Source of the DNA: Pseudarthrobacter equi
GTDB lineage: Bacteria > Actinomycetota > Actinomycetes > Actinomycetales > Micrococcaceae
Direction of reading: 5' to 3'
DNA: 64,000 nt
NCBI RefSeq assembly: GCF_900105535.1
Contig: NZ_LT629779.1
Span: forward strand, 3,162,001 to 3,226,000
Part shown: one piece after another, positions 8,401 to 16,953 of the stretch
How the letters are laid out: each line of letters starts with the position of its first letter
Numbering within the stretch: position 1 is the first letter of the stretch
Notes under the pieces: model-generated
Seen by the model: only the letters and a program-made list of their open reading frames with translations
What the model was told of the DNA's origin: nothing
Databases searched by the model: none
Position numbers and translations under genes: made by a program

Positions 8401-9099
8401 GTGACACTTCTGGAGGCAGGGTCCAGACCCGCTCGGCATGTCAAGGGCATTGCTAAAGATTCTCCGCCAGGAGACTTATGCTTGGAAGCAATGGAGACTC
8501 CCAAGGCGCCAAACACCGAGGCTGTGGCAGCAGTAACAGATCCCCCGGCTGACTCGAGCCACCAACTGGCAGTCCTGCTGGAGGGTATAGCGCGGGGCGA
8601 TCAGGCAGCATTTGCCGAGTTTTACCGGCTGACGTCACGCAGGGTGTTCGGCATGGCGCGCCGGGTGCTGATCGACCCCGAACTCAGCGAAGACACCACC
8701 CAGGAAGTATTCCTGCAGGTGTGGCAGAACGCTGCGAAGTTCGATTCCTCGGCCGGAAGCCCGCTGTCCTGGCTGATGACTATTTCCCATCGGCGGGCCG
8801 TGGACCGGGTGAGGTCGGCACAGTCCTCCAGCGACCGCGAGGCAAAGTACGGCGCGAGCTCGCAGGACATCGAGCATGACAGTGTTTCAGACGAGGTAAG
8901 CAGCAGGCTGGAAGCCGAAGCTGTGGTCCGCTGCCTGGAGACATTGACCGAAACGCAGCAGGAGTCAGTGCGCCTGGCCTACTACGGCGGCCTTACCTAC
9001 CGGGAAGTCGCTGAACGGCTGAACGCTGCAGTACCAACCATTAAGTCCCGAATCCGCGACGGGCTGATCCGATTGAAGACCTGTTTGGGGGTGAGTTGA
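8401..9099 (+). CDS. sigK: ECF sigma factor, SigK-like
   Basis: This is a sigma-70 region 2 and region 4 protein. Region 2 includes GDQAAFAEFYRLTSRRVFGM and the DTTQEVFLQVWQ core-binding helix; region 4 includes LTYREVAERLNAAVPTIKSR as a helix-turn-helix. The start is uncertain. GTG 8401 has a strong GGAGGAG five bases upstream and gives 232 residues; ATG 8491 gives a shorter protein starting at the conserved part; the open frame itself extends back into trmL. It is followed after one base by an anti-sigma factor gene of the RskA type. Assignment as SigK rests on that pairing and on general similarity. Confidence 0.88.
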   Translation: MTLLEAGSRPARHVKGIAKDSPPGDLCLEAMETPKAPNTEAVAAVTDPPADSSHQLAVLLEGIARGDQAAFAEFYRLTSRRVFGMARRVLIDPELSEDTTQEVFLQVWQNAAKFDSSAGSPLSWLMTISHRRAVDRVRSAQSSSDREAKYGASSQDIEHDSVSDEVSSRLEAEAVVRCLETLTETQQESVRLAYYGGLTYREVAERLNAAVPTIKSRIRDGLIRLKTCLGVS

Positions 9100-9100
9100 G

Positions 9101-9931
9101 ATGACAGACATGAACCAAGGACACCACGGCCGGTCTTTCGGCGATACGGTCGCCGCGGACCTCGCATCAGGCAGGGCCGTGGATCTCGCGGAGCTCTATG
9201 CCCTGGACGCTGTGACGGACCAGGAGCGGAGCGCCATCGACGAGTACGTCTCCTCCGCACCGGAGCCCGAGCGGCAGGCCTTCCTCGACAGGGTCCGCCA
9301 GGCACGGGAAACACTGGCTGCCACCTTCCGCGTCGAGGAAGAACCCCCCGCAGATCTCTTTGATCGGATTGTCGCCCAGCTTCCGGCGCACGCAGTGGCC
9401 ACCGAGGCCCCACCGGCAACAGTGCCCGCAGCGGCGGACGGCGATGAACTCGCCATGGCGCGCCAGCGCCGGGAAGAACGGCGCCGGTCTTCGGGAACAC
9501 GCCGCTGGCTCGCGGGCGTTGCTGCTGCCGCGGCAATAGCCCTGGGCGGAGTCGGGTTGGGAGCGTACTTCGCAGACCAGAACGATCCCGTCAACCAGGT
9601 AGTCAGGGCATCGGATCTTCGCGAGGCGTCTGTGGACGTTACCGGCGGCGGTACGGCCACACTGTTCATCTCGCCCTCGGAAAACGCCGCAGTGGTGAAG
9701 ATGAACGGCGTTCCGGCGCCTCCGGCGGGCAAGGTCTACCAGATGTGGCTCATTCCCAAGGACGGTTCGGCACCAGTTTCCCAGGGGTTGATGGACAAGG
9801 AAGCACTGTCCAAGCCGGCTGTGGTGGAAGGAATTTCGTCAGCCGCAACGCTCGGAATCACCGTGGAGCCTGTGGGCGGTTCCCGCACCCCCACCCTGCC
9901 CACGGTCGCAGCTGCTCCGCTCGGAGCGTAG
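9101..9931 (+). CDS. rskA: Anti-sigma-K factor RskA-like membrane protein
   Basis: This 276-residue protein has an N-terminal cytoplasmic anti-sigma part (ELYALDAVTDQERSAIDEYV is the sigma-binding zinc-less ASD pattern seen in RskA). A single membrane helix lies around residues 133-155. The extracytoplasmic RskA domain has the family signature PAGKVYQMWLIPKDG. It should hold the upstream sigma factor inactive at the membrane until regulated proteolysis. The gene begins one base after the sigma factor stop, so the two are co-translated. Confidence 0.9.
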   Translation: MTDMNQGHHGRSFGDTVAADLASGRAVDLAELYALDAVTDQERSAIDEYVSSAPEPERQAFLDRVRQARETLAATFRVEEEPPADLFDRIVAQLPAHAVATEAPPATVPAAADGDELAMARQRREERRRSSGTRRWLAGVAAAAAIALGGVGLGAYFADQNDPVNQVVRASDLREASVDVTGGGTATLFISPSENAAVVKMNGVPAPPAGKVYQMWLIPKDGSAPVSQGLMDKEALSKPAVVEGISSAATLGITVEPVGGSRTPTLPTVAAAPLGA

Positions 9932-9948
9932 CCACACCCCGAATGCAG

Positions 9949-9984
9949 AGAACACCCCGCCTCCTGAAGGAGGCGGGGTGTTCT
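9949..9984. terminator. Bidirectional hairpin terminator
   Basis: A perfect 16-bp stem (arms AGAACACCCCGCCTCC and its complement) encloses a TGAA loop. It lies between the convergent anti-sigma factor and PIG-L deacetylase genes. The AGAAC/GTTCT ends give only weak T-runs, but the stem is very stable in either direction. Confidence 0.8.
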
Positions 9985-9994
9985 GCGTTGGCGG

Positions 9995-10774
9995 CTAGAA
10001 GCCGGCGATGGTCCCTGGGCCGTTCACGGCCACTACATGGAACGCCTCTGCGCTCTGCCCGGCCGGAAGCCCGGCCCGTTGGGCGTTGACGCTCATGCCC
10101 TGCCTGACGGCTGCCTCCATGGCTGCCACATCGGGATGCTGGCTCACGTGCACGTGAATGGCCTGGAGCTTCGCGTCCACGTGGCCGGTCACGTCCACCA
10201 CGTGGTTTTCGCGCTCCTCCGGGCCCGCATAGAGCCACAGCCACGGCAGCTTATAGGCCTCAAGCCCCGCTTCAGCCAGTTCCGGGTAGGCGAAGGGGTT
10301 TTCGACCGCCGGGTAGACGGCGCGTGTCACGGCCTCCCCCACCGCCAGGTGGTCCGGATGGCTTTTCTGGATGCGCCGCCAGTTACGTTCAGGATGCATG
10401 GAAAGCACGACGTCGGGACGGATTTCGCGGATAAGCCGCACCACTCCGCGCATCACGTCGTGCGTCGGTTCGAGGTAGCCGTCGCGCTCGTGGAGGTAAT
10501 GGATGTCGGAGACGCCCACCAGCTGGGCGGCCCTTCGCTGTTCAGCGTCACGCATGACGATAATGTCTGCCCGGTGCGCCGGATCGAATCCCCCGGCGTC
10601 GCCGTCGGTCATGATGCAGTAGCTCACCTGCACCCCTGCCGCCGTCCAGGCGGCGATAGTCCCGGCAGCACCGAAGTCGATGTCATCGGGATGTGCCGCG
10701 AAACAGAGCACCCGCTCCACCCGGTGGATTTCCGGATTGAACGGGCTCTGGTCCTGCTGAATCAGTGCAGCCAA
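9995..10774 (-). CDS. PIG-L (LmbE-like) family deacetylase
   Basis: This is a 259-residue zinc-dependent N-deacetylase of the PIG-L/LmbE fold. The metal and catalytic motif is AHPDDIDFGAAGT (residues 27-39), with the second metal site in the KSHPDHLAVGE region. In actinobacteria this family includes MshB and Mca of mycothiol metabolism, but it also includes many with unknown substrates, and this protein lacks features that would decide. It is the last gene of an etfB-etfA-PIG-L set, starting two bases after the etfA stop. Confidence 0.88.
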   Translation of the reverse strand: MAALIQQDQSPFNPEIHRVERVLCFAAHPDDIDFGAAGTIAAWTAAGVQVSYCIMTDGDAGGFDPAHRADIIVMRDAEQRRAAQLVGVSDIHYLHERDGYLEPTHDVMRGVVRLIREIRPDVVLSMHPERNWRRIQKSHPDHLAVGEAVTRAVYPAVENPFAYPELAEAGLEAYKLPWLWLYAGPEERENHVVDVTGHVDAKLQAIHVHVSQHPDVAAMEAAVRQGMSVNAQRAGLPAGQSAEAFHVVAVNGPGTIAGF

Positions 10775-10776
10775 GG

Positions 10777-11727
10777 TCAGCCTTTGCGCTTCCTGATTTC
10801 CGCCGCTGCCTGGGGCAGCACATCGAAAACGTCGCCGATGATTCCAAAGTCTGCGATTTCGAAGACGGGAGACTCGGCGTCCTTGTTGACCGCGACGATG
10901 ACCTTGGAGGTCTGCATCCCGGCTTTCTGCTGGATGGCGCCCGAGATGCCTGCCGAGATGTAGAGCTGCGGCGACACGGTCTTGCCGGTCTGTCCCACCT
11001 GGGCGTCGTGGCTGATCCAGCCTGCGTCTGTAGCCGCCCGCGATGCACCCACGGCAGCGCCCAGGGCGTCTGCTAGTTCCTCGACGGGGCCGAAGTCACC
11101 GTCCATGCCGCGCCCGCCGGCCACCACTACGCGTGCGTCTGTCAGGTCGGGGCGTCCGCTCGCCGCTTTCTGCTCGCGGGCAGTGATGCGGGCAGCGGGT
11201 ACGGTTCCGACTGCAACCTCCACGGTGACGGTTTCCGGTGCCGAGGGTGCTGCCGCCGGTTCCGGTACCACGTTGTTGGCCTTGATGGTCAGGACGGACA
11301 CAGGGGTCTTGGCCTTGCAGGCGGTGGTGTAGGACCCCGCCAGGACCGACTTGTGGGCGGTTCCGTCGGCATCCACGGACACGACGTCGGTGATGACGCC
11401 GGCGTTGAGCCGGATGGCCAGGCGTGCCGCTACTTCCTTGCCTTCCGGCGAGTTATCCAGCAGAACGACGCCGGCTCCCGTGTTCTCTGCGGCGGCGGCC
11501 AGGAAGGCGGCCTTGGGGGCGACCAGGAAGTCGTTCAGGTCCTGGGCGGAGGGCCGCAGCACGGCCGCGGCGCCGTATTCGGCAAAGGAGGCGGCGACGG
11601 CGTCGGTGAGTTCACCGTTGACGGCGACGGCGGGTTCCCCCAGCGAGCGGGCCAGGGTCAGCAGCTCAAGGCTGCTCTTCTTCAGGGCTGCGCCCGGGTT
11701 GTCAATGAAAACGAGTACTTTTGCCAT
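10777..11727 (-). CDS. etfA: Electron transfer flavoprotein subunit alpha
   Basis: This 316-residue protein is the FAD-binding subunit of the ETF heterodimer that carries electrons from acyl-CoA and related dehydrogenases to the quinone pool. The N-terminal Rossmann-like domain begins MAKVLVFIDNPG. The C-terminal FAD domain has VVAGGRGMDGDFGPVEELA, VGQTGKTVSPQLYIS and SGAIQQKAGMQ, then IVAVNKDAESPVFEIADFGI, all standard for the family. It lies 13 bases after the etfB stop. Confidence 0.96.
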   Translation of the reverse strand: MAKVLVFIDNPGAALKKSSLELLTLARSLGEPAVAVNGELTDAVAASFAEYGAAAVLRPSAQDLNDFLVAPKAAFLAAAAENTGAGVVLLDNSPEGKEVAARLAIRLNAGVITDVVSVDADGTAHKSVLAGSYTTACKAKTPVSVLTIKANNVVPEPAAAPSAPETVTVEVAVGTVPAARITAREQKAASGRPDLTDARVVVAGGRGMDGDFGPVEELADALGAAVGASRAATDAGWISHDAQVGQTGKTVSPQLYISAGISGAIQQKAGMQTSKVIVAVNKDAESPVFEIADFGIIGDVFDVLPQAAAEIRKRKG

Positions 11728-11740
11728 GTCTGTGATCCTC

Positions 11741-12532
11741 TTAGAGCAGCTTCTGGGCGGCCAGGAAGTCCACCAGCTTGATGCCGGCGTCGCCTTCGTC
11801 GGTGATGATGGTGCCGGCGGTCCGTGGCGGCCGTTCTTCGGCGCTGGTCACCGTGGTCCAGGAGCCGGCGAAGCCAACCTGGTCGGGGGAAACTCCGATG
11901 TCCGCGAGGGACAGCGTGGCGATGCTCTTGCGCTTTGCAGCGATGATTCCCTTGAAGTTGGGGTACCGGGGCTCGTTGATCTGGTCCGTCACGGACACGA
12001 TGGCGGGCAGCGGTGCTTCCACGGTTTCGGAGGAAGTGTCCGCGTCGCGGCGTGCAGTAAGGCTGCCACCGGCGACCTCCAGCGAGGAAGCGAAGGTCAC
12101 CTGCGGCAGGCCAAGCCGTTCGGCCAGCTGTGCCGGTACCAGGGACGTCTCACCGTCAGTGGATGCCATGCCGGTGATGACCAGGTCCACCTGGCCGAGG
12201 TGCCGGATGGCTGCTGCGAGCGCGAGCGACGTTGCGGCCGCGTCGGAGCCTGCCAGGGCATCGTCGGTGAGGTGGACGCCTTCGGTGGCACCCATCTGCA
12301 GGGACTTCTTGACGGCGTTGACTGCGCCGGAGGGGCCCATGCTCAAGGCGATGACCTGGTTGCCGGCCTTGCTGCCGCCGCGTGCCTCGGCGAGCTGCAG
12401 CGCCGCTTCGAGCGCGTACTCGTCCAGCTCGGACAGGATGCTTTCATCGCGGTCCGTAGTGTTGCCCTCTCCGTTGAGGTGGCGGTCAAACTGGGCGTCC
12501 GGTACATGCTTGACCAGGACGACAATCTTCAA
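11741..12532 (-). CDS. etfB: Electron transfer flavoprotein subunit beta
   Basis: This is the AMP-binding partner of EtfA. TTG at 12532 yields the family-standard start MKIVVLVKHVPDAQ and is preceded by GGAAG at a good distance; GTG at 12544 would add four residues. Conserved blocks are DEYALEAALQLAE and the AMP-site region ITGMASTDGETSLVPAQLAE. Length is 263 residues, normal for the family. It is the first gene of the etfB-etfA-PIG-L transcription unit. Confidence 0.95.
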   Translation of the reverse strand: MKIVVLVKHVPDAQFDRHLNGEGNTTDRDESILSELDEYALEAALQLAEARGGSKAGNQVIALSMGPSGAVNAVKKSLQMGATEGVHLTDDALAGSDAAATSLALAAAIRHLGQVDLVITGMASTDGETSLVPAQLAERLGLPQVTFASSLEVAGGSLTARRDADTSSETVEAPLPAIVSVTDQINEPRYPNFKGIIAAKRKSIATLSLADIGVSPDQVGFAGSWTTVTSAEERPPRTAGTIITDEGDAGIKLVDFLAAQKLL

Positions 12533-12738
12533 AGTATCTTCCACTGTAGTGACAGCAGCCTTCCATGCTTGTGGACAGCCAGCCGGGTGAGGTCATGGCC
12601 GCGGAGTGCCCGGCATGCGGGTAGGTCTAGCTAACCATATTGCGACCGCCATGTGACGCCCGGTTAACCCCTGTGTCCGTGCGTTTCCCTGCGCGGACGC
12701 CGGCATCCGGAAACACGGCGGCCGGGCGGTCAACCGAA

Positions 12739-12770
12739 GGCGGCGCCGCCCCCGAAGGTGCGGCGCCGCC
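12739..12770. terminator. GC-rich hairpin, possible terminator
   Basis: Arms GGCGGCGCCGC and GCGGCGCCGCC form 11 perfect pairs around a 10-base loop. It lies 33 bases after the stop of the HtrA-like protease gene (minus strand) and upstream of the etf genes. There is no clear T-run on either side, so its strength as a terminator is uncertain. The rest of 12545-12802 shows no gene. Confidence 0.5.
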
Positions 12771-12802
12771 GTCGTTATTGCCGGTTCACCGGCGTGGTGG
12801 CC

Positions 12803-14479
12803 CTAGCTGGCCGCCGTGCCCAGTTTGACGTCGAACGTCTGTTCCTTGCCGCTGCGCAGGACGGTGATCTTCACGGAGGATCCTGCCGGCTGTTCGCGGA
12901 CAGCCGCAGTCAGCTGGTTCGGCTCACCGATGGCGAGGTCGTTGAACTTGGTGATGACATCGCCCACCATGATCCCCGCGTTGGCTGCGGGCGAGTTGGC
13001 TTCCACGGTGGCAACGTCTGCGCCGACGGAGAACTCGGAGGATGCCCCGGAGGTCGTCTTTGCCTTGACGCTGACCCCAAGCTGCCCGTGGGACGCCTTG
13101 CCGTTGTCGATGATCTCCTGAGCCACGCGCTTGGCGTTGTTGATCGGGATGCTGAAGCCCACACCGATGTTGCCGCTGGAGGAGGATGAGGTGCCCGAGC
13201 CGGCGGAGGCGATGGCAACGTTCACGCCGATGATCTCGCCCTTGCTGTTGACCAGTGCGCCGCCGGAGTTACCCGGGTTGATGGCCGCGTCAGTCTGGAT
13301 CACATTAATGGCGATGGATCCCTGGCTTGAACTCTGCTGGCTCTGGCCGCCGCCGGGAGGCGCGAACTGGAAGCCCTCGTCCCCGCCCTGGCTGTTGTCT
13401 CCGCCTTCGGGCGCTGCCGACGAGGCCACGCTGATGGTGCGGTTGAGGGTTGAGACGATGCCGTCCGTCACGGTGCCGGTGAGTCCCAGCGGTGAACCGA
13501 TGGCAATGGCGGTGTCGCCCACATTGAGCTTGGAGGAGTCGCCGAGGGTGGCAGGCGTGAGGCCGGACGTGTCGTCCACCTTGATCACCGCAAGGTCAGA
13601 CAACGGGTCGGTGCCCACCAGTTTGGCGGGAACCACCTTGCCGCCGCTGGTACGGATCTCCAGGCTGGCGTTGGCAGACTGGCCGTCAAGGGTCACCACG
13701 TGGGTGTTGGTCAGGATGTGGCCCTGGTCGTCAAGGACGATGCCCGAGCCGGTTCCGCCGGAACTTCCGCTGGTGGCGCTGATGGTGACCACGCTCGGCG
13801 AAGCCTTCACGGCGGCCGCGGTGATCTCGTTGACGCTGTCCTGGTTGTTGACGATCACGGTGCCGGGCTGGCTGTTGCTGCTGGCCGTGGTGGAGGTTCC
13901 CGTGCTGCCGAACAGCTCGCCGGAACCAACCGTGGCCACGCCGCCGCCTACGAGGCCGGCAGCAAGGATGCTGGCCACCAGGGTCCCGACCCCGAACGTC
14001 GCCTTGCGCCGAGGAGCATCCTTGGCGTTGGGGGCAAATCCAACGCCGCCGGCGGGATCCCCGTGGGCAGTTCCGGCAGCCGGCTGGCCGTAATTGTGCG
14101 CGTTCCCGTTCTGCTGGTGTTGCGGGTTCTGCCCGTGTTGCGGGTTCTGCCCGTAATAGGCCGACTGGCCGTAGAACGGCTGGCGCTGCGGGTACTCGGG
14201 GTGCTGGCCCCGCGGAATTTCCCGGGTGGGGTTGTCCGTGGCCTGGCGGTCAAACTGTTCGGTGGGGTACTGGCGCCCCTGGTCAGCTCCCCCGGTGTTC
14301 GCGTGGGTAGGAGTATTGCTGTCCGCGCCCTGGTTGCCTGTTTCAGGGCCGGCACCCGGACCGTCCGCATGCCGAGCGTCCGTGGGACCGTCTCCCGGCA
14401 TCGTGGGCTGCTGCCAGGGATTCCGGCTGGTGGACCGGCCGTCCTCGGGGCCGTGTCCGGAACTTTGGTTCTCAGTCAT
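12803..14479 (-). CDS. Membrane-anchored HtrA/DegP-type serine protease with PDZ domain
   Basis: The 558-residue protein has four parts. A long hydrophilic cytoplasmic region (1-160) is rich in Gln, Asn, His and Gly, with short repeats such as GQNPQH. One membrane helix (about 165-190) follows. The trypsin-like domain has a catalytic triad fitting His260 (TNTHVV), Asp295 (SDLAVIKV) and Ser405 (GNSGGALVN). A C-terminal PDZ domain contains VGDVITKFND. A low-complexity Ser/Gly/Gln loop of about 35 residues interrupts the protease between Asp and Ser. ATG 14479 is preferred over upstream starts because AAGGAAG precedes it. It is probably an envelope quality-control protease. Confidence 0.92.
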   Translation of the reverse strand: MTENQSSGHGPEDGRSTSRNPWQQPTMPGDGPTDARHADGPGAGPETGNQGADSNTPTHANTGGADQGRQYPTEQFDRQATDNPTREIPRGQHPEYPQRQPFYGQSAYYGQNPQHGQNPQHQQNGNAHNYGQPAAGTAHGDPAGGVGFAPNAKDAPRRKATFGVGTLVASILAAGLVGGGVATVGSGELFGSTGTSTTASSNSQPGTVIVNNQDSVNEITAAAVKASPSVVTISATSGSSGGTGSGIVLDDQGHILTNTHVVTLDGQSANASLEIRTSGGKVVPAKLVGTDPLSDLAVIKVDDTSGLTPATLGDSSKLNVGDTAIAIGSPLGLTGTVTDGIVSTLNRTISVASSAAPEGGDNSQGGDEGFQFAPPGGGQSQQSSSQGSIAINVIQTDAAINPGNSGGALVNSKGEIIGVNVAIASAGSGTSSSSSGNIGVGFSIPINNAKRVAQEIIDNGKASHGQLGVSVKAKTTSGASSEFSVGADVATVEANSPAANAGIMVGDVITKFNDLAIGEPNQLTAAVREQPAGSSVKITVLRSGKEQTFDVKLGTAAS

Positions 14480-14647
14480 GGGACTTCCTTTCATCCTCGT
14501 CTGCATTAACTATGTACCCCGTCGCTGGAACAAGTTCGGATGTTTGCTGGGAGCTTGCTGAACGCGGCTGGCACCTGATCACCAGCTATGACCTCCCCTG
14601 GGAGCGGCCCTGCCCGCATCGTTTCGCTGGTGGCATATTCAGCTCAA

Positions 14648-14676
14648 TGGACGGCCTGTGGGGTGCACCATAGAAT
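14648..14676 (+). promoter_or_regulatory. Predicted sigma-70-type promoter for the TPM-domain gene
   Basis: TGGACG (14648-14653) and TAGAAT (14671-14676) are spaced by 17 bases and match the housekeeping -35/-10 pattern well. The predicted transcript start is near 14683, about 105 bases before the ATG at 14790. The 310-base divergent gap 14480-14789 otherwise holds the protease promoter region (around 14510-14540, minus strand) and no confident gene. Confidence 0.5.
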
Positions 14677-14789
14677 CAAGATGAAATGCCACAGCGACCT
14701 GCGGCTTCACACCGAGCGTGGGGGCGCTGCTGGATTTCGTGACGACTGATTCGTCCGGAATCGGTGTCAGGCGTGCTGAAGGGTTGCAC

Positions 14790-16847
14790 ATGCGGTCAAA
14801 GTTCAAACGTATTCTCGCCGTCGTTGGCCTTGCCGGTCTGCTGGCGGTGCCCGCCGGCGCGGCCTGGGCCGAAGATCCGGTCACCATCCCGTCGGGAAAG
14901 AACATCGTCGACAACGCGAAGGTTCTTGGCGGCCGCGAGGGTGAAGTCCAGAAGGCCATCCAGGACTTGCTCAAAGACCACAAGTACAACCTTTACGTTG
15001 TCACGGTCGACACCTTCACGAGCCCTACTGATCCCGTCCAATGGACGCAGAAGGTGGCCGAGTTGAAGGGCATGGGCCGGGCCGACGCAGTTCTGGCGAT
15101 GGCCGTGGATGACGGAAAGTTCAATTTCGTCACGAACTCCGCGAGCCCGATACGGTCCAAGCAGGCCAACATCAGCCAGAACGCTGTCACAGCCAACCTC
15201 GCCGGTGGCAAGCGCGACTATGCCCAAGCCGCCATCGACACTGCGGCGGCTATCGGAGACGCTGCAGGCGGAGGTAACGGCAACGTCTCCTCCGGCAACG
15301 ACGCCGGTGCTGCGGTACTCGTGGGGACAGGCGTTGTGGCCGCCGGTGGCGCCGGCGCCTACCTGTACTTCCGCAACCGCCGCAAGAAGGCAGCCGGTCA
15401 GGCTTCGAGCGCCAGCTATGGCCCTCAAGGTGGCCAGGTGGACCCCTTGGCTTCCCTTAGCGTCGAAGAACTGCGCCGCAAGAGCGGCCCACTGCTGATC
15501 GAGGCTGATGACGCCATCAAGTCCAGCGAACAGGAACTCATGTTCGCCCAGGCCCAGTACGGCGACTCTGCCGTGGGCAACTTCACCAAGGCCCTCGATG
15601 AGGCCAAAGCCCACATGACCGAATCGTTCAAGCTCCAGCAGCAGCTCGACGACCACATCCCGGACACTGAGGAGCAGCAGCGGACCTGGCTGGGCGAGAT
15701 CATCCGGCGGTCGGAGGCTGCGCTGGCCTCCCTGCAGGAGCAGAAGGCGGACTTCGACTCGCTGAGGGAACTCGAAAAGAACGCTCCCCAGGCCCTTGCC
15801 GTCATCAATGCCGGAGCACGCGACGCCGACGCAAAGATTGCCAACGCCGAGGAATCGCTCACCACGCTGCGCGCCAAGTACGCCGACAGCGCCCTGGTCC
15901 AGGTGTCCGACAACATCCTTCAGGCCAAGGAACGCCTCGCCTTCGTCAAGAACGCCACCGCGGCCGCGCAGCAGAAGCTGGACGAGGGTGAAGCGAGCCT
16001 CGCCGCCGTGGCCGTGCGTGCTGCTGAGGAAAGCCTCCACCAGACGACCGTCCTGATCGATGCCATCTCCAAGCTCTCGTCCAGCCTGGACGAGGCCCGC
16101 AACAGCCTTGAGGCCGCGGTGGTTGACACCTCCCAGGACCTTGCCCAGGCCCGGGCGATGATCCAATCCGGCGCCCACCCCGAGCTTGCCGGCCCGGTAG
16201 CAGGCGTCGAGGCTGCCCTGGCCCAGGTCAAAGCCGAAATCCAGGGTGGCAAGATCGACCCCATTGCCACGCTGCAGCGGGTCGAGGCTGCCCATCAGTC
16301 CCTCGACCAGTCGCTGACCGGAATCCGCGACCAGCAGGAGCAGGCACGCCGGGCCCAGGCCTCGCTGCAGCAGACCATCATGTCCGCACAGGCGCAGATC
16401 AGCGCTACCTCGGACTACATCACGGCCCGCCGCGGCGGCGTCGGCACCGAGGCGCGGACCCGTTTGGCGGAATCCCAGCGGAACCTGGACTACGCGCTCT
16501 CCATTGCACGGACCGATCCCGTCACAGCCCTCACCTACGCACAGCAGGCACACGCCCTCGCCGCGCAGGCAGCCCAGTTGGCCCAGGCGGATGTGGACCA
16601 CTTCGACGGCTACGCCAACCAGGGCTACGGCCGGGGCGGCATGTTCGGCGGCGGCGGAGGCGGCGGCCTGGGTGGCGCCATCTTGGGCGGCATCCTGATC
16701 AACTCCATCCTCAACGGTGGCGGCGGCGGCGGTTGGGGCGGCGGCCACGGCGACGGGGGCGGCGGGTTCGGCGGAGATTCCGGCGGCTTCGGTGGCGGCG
16801 ACTTCGGCGGCGGTGACTTCGGCGGCGGTGACTCGGGGAGTTTCTAG
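14790..16847 (+). CDS. TPM-domain membrane protein with coiled coil and Gly-rich tail
   Basis: The product has 685 residues. Its signal peptide (residues 1-28, ending PAGAAWA) is followed by a TPM domain (about 35-160) with YNLYVVTVDTF and GRADAVLAMAVDDGKFNFV. A membrane helix (about 178-200) ends in the basic RNRRKK. Next is a long helical, coiled-coil-like region (220-610) rich in Ala, Glu and Gln. The last 70 residues are Gly with scattered Phe and Asp (for example GGFGGGDFGGGDFGGGD). ATG 14790 is chosen because it begins the signal peptide and follows GAAGGG. It lies 106 bases upstream of pspA, suggesting an envelope-maintenance role. Confidence 0.88.
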   Translation: MRSKFKRILAVVGLAGLLAVPAGAAWAEDPVTIPSGKNIVDNAKVLGGREGEVQKAIQDLLKDHKYNLYVVTVDTFTSPTDPVQWTQKVAELKGMGRADAVLAMAVDDGKFNFVTNSASPIRSKQANISQNAVTANLAGGKRDYAQAAIDTAAAIGDAAGGGNGNVSSGNDAGAAVLVGTGVVAAGGAGAYLYFRNRRKKAAGQASSASYGPQGGQVDPLASLSVEELRRKSGPLLIEADDAIKSSEQELMFAQAQYGDSAVGNFTKALDEAKAHMTESFKLQQQLDDHIPDTEEQQRTWLGEIIRRSEAALASLQEQKADFDSLRELEKNAPQALAVINAGARDADAKIANAEESLTTLRAKYADSALVQVSDNILQAKERLAFVKNATAAAQQKLDEGEASLAAVAVRAAEESLHQTTVLIDAISKLSSSLDEARNSLEAAVVDTSQDLAQARAMIQSGAHPELAGPVAGVEAALAQVKAEIQGGKIDPIATLQRVEAAHQSLDQSLTGIRDQQEQARRAQASLQQTIMSAQAQISATSDYITARRGGVGTEARTRLAESQRNLDYALSIARTDPVTALTYAQQAHALAAQAAQLAQADVDHFDGYANQGYGRGGMFGGGGGGGLGGAILGGILINSILNGGGGGGWGGGHGDGGGGFGGDSGGFGGGDFGGGDFGGGDSGSF

Positions 16848-16861
16848 ATCCACAGGCTAGG

Positions 16862-16885
16862 CGCCCGCCGGAATACCGGCGGGCG
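16862..16885 (+). terminator. Hairpin between TPM-domain gene and pspA
   Basis: Perfect arms CGCCCGCCGG and CCGGCGGGCG surround an AATA loop just after the TPM-domain gene. No T-run follows, so it may only partly reduce read-through into pspA or protect the upstream mRNA. Confidence 0.45.
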
Positions 16886-16953
16886 GATAGACGCAGTACA
16901 CCACTGTTCACCGGCAGCAGTGGCCACAACAGAGCAGGACGAAAGGTAACACC

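Noticed and set aside
14796..16853. 685-codon minus-strand frame
   Set aside because: Its extent mirrors the TPM-domain gene almost exactly. Its Val/Gly/Leu-rich translation has no domain, while the plus-strand protein has a signal peptide and TPM domain.
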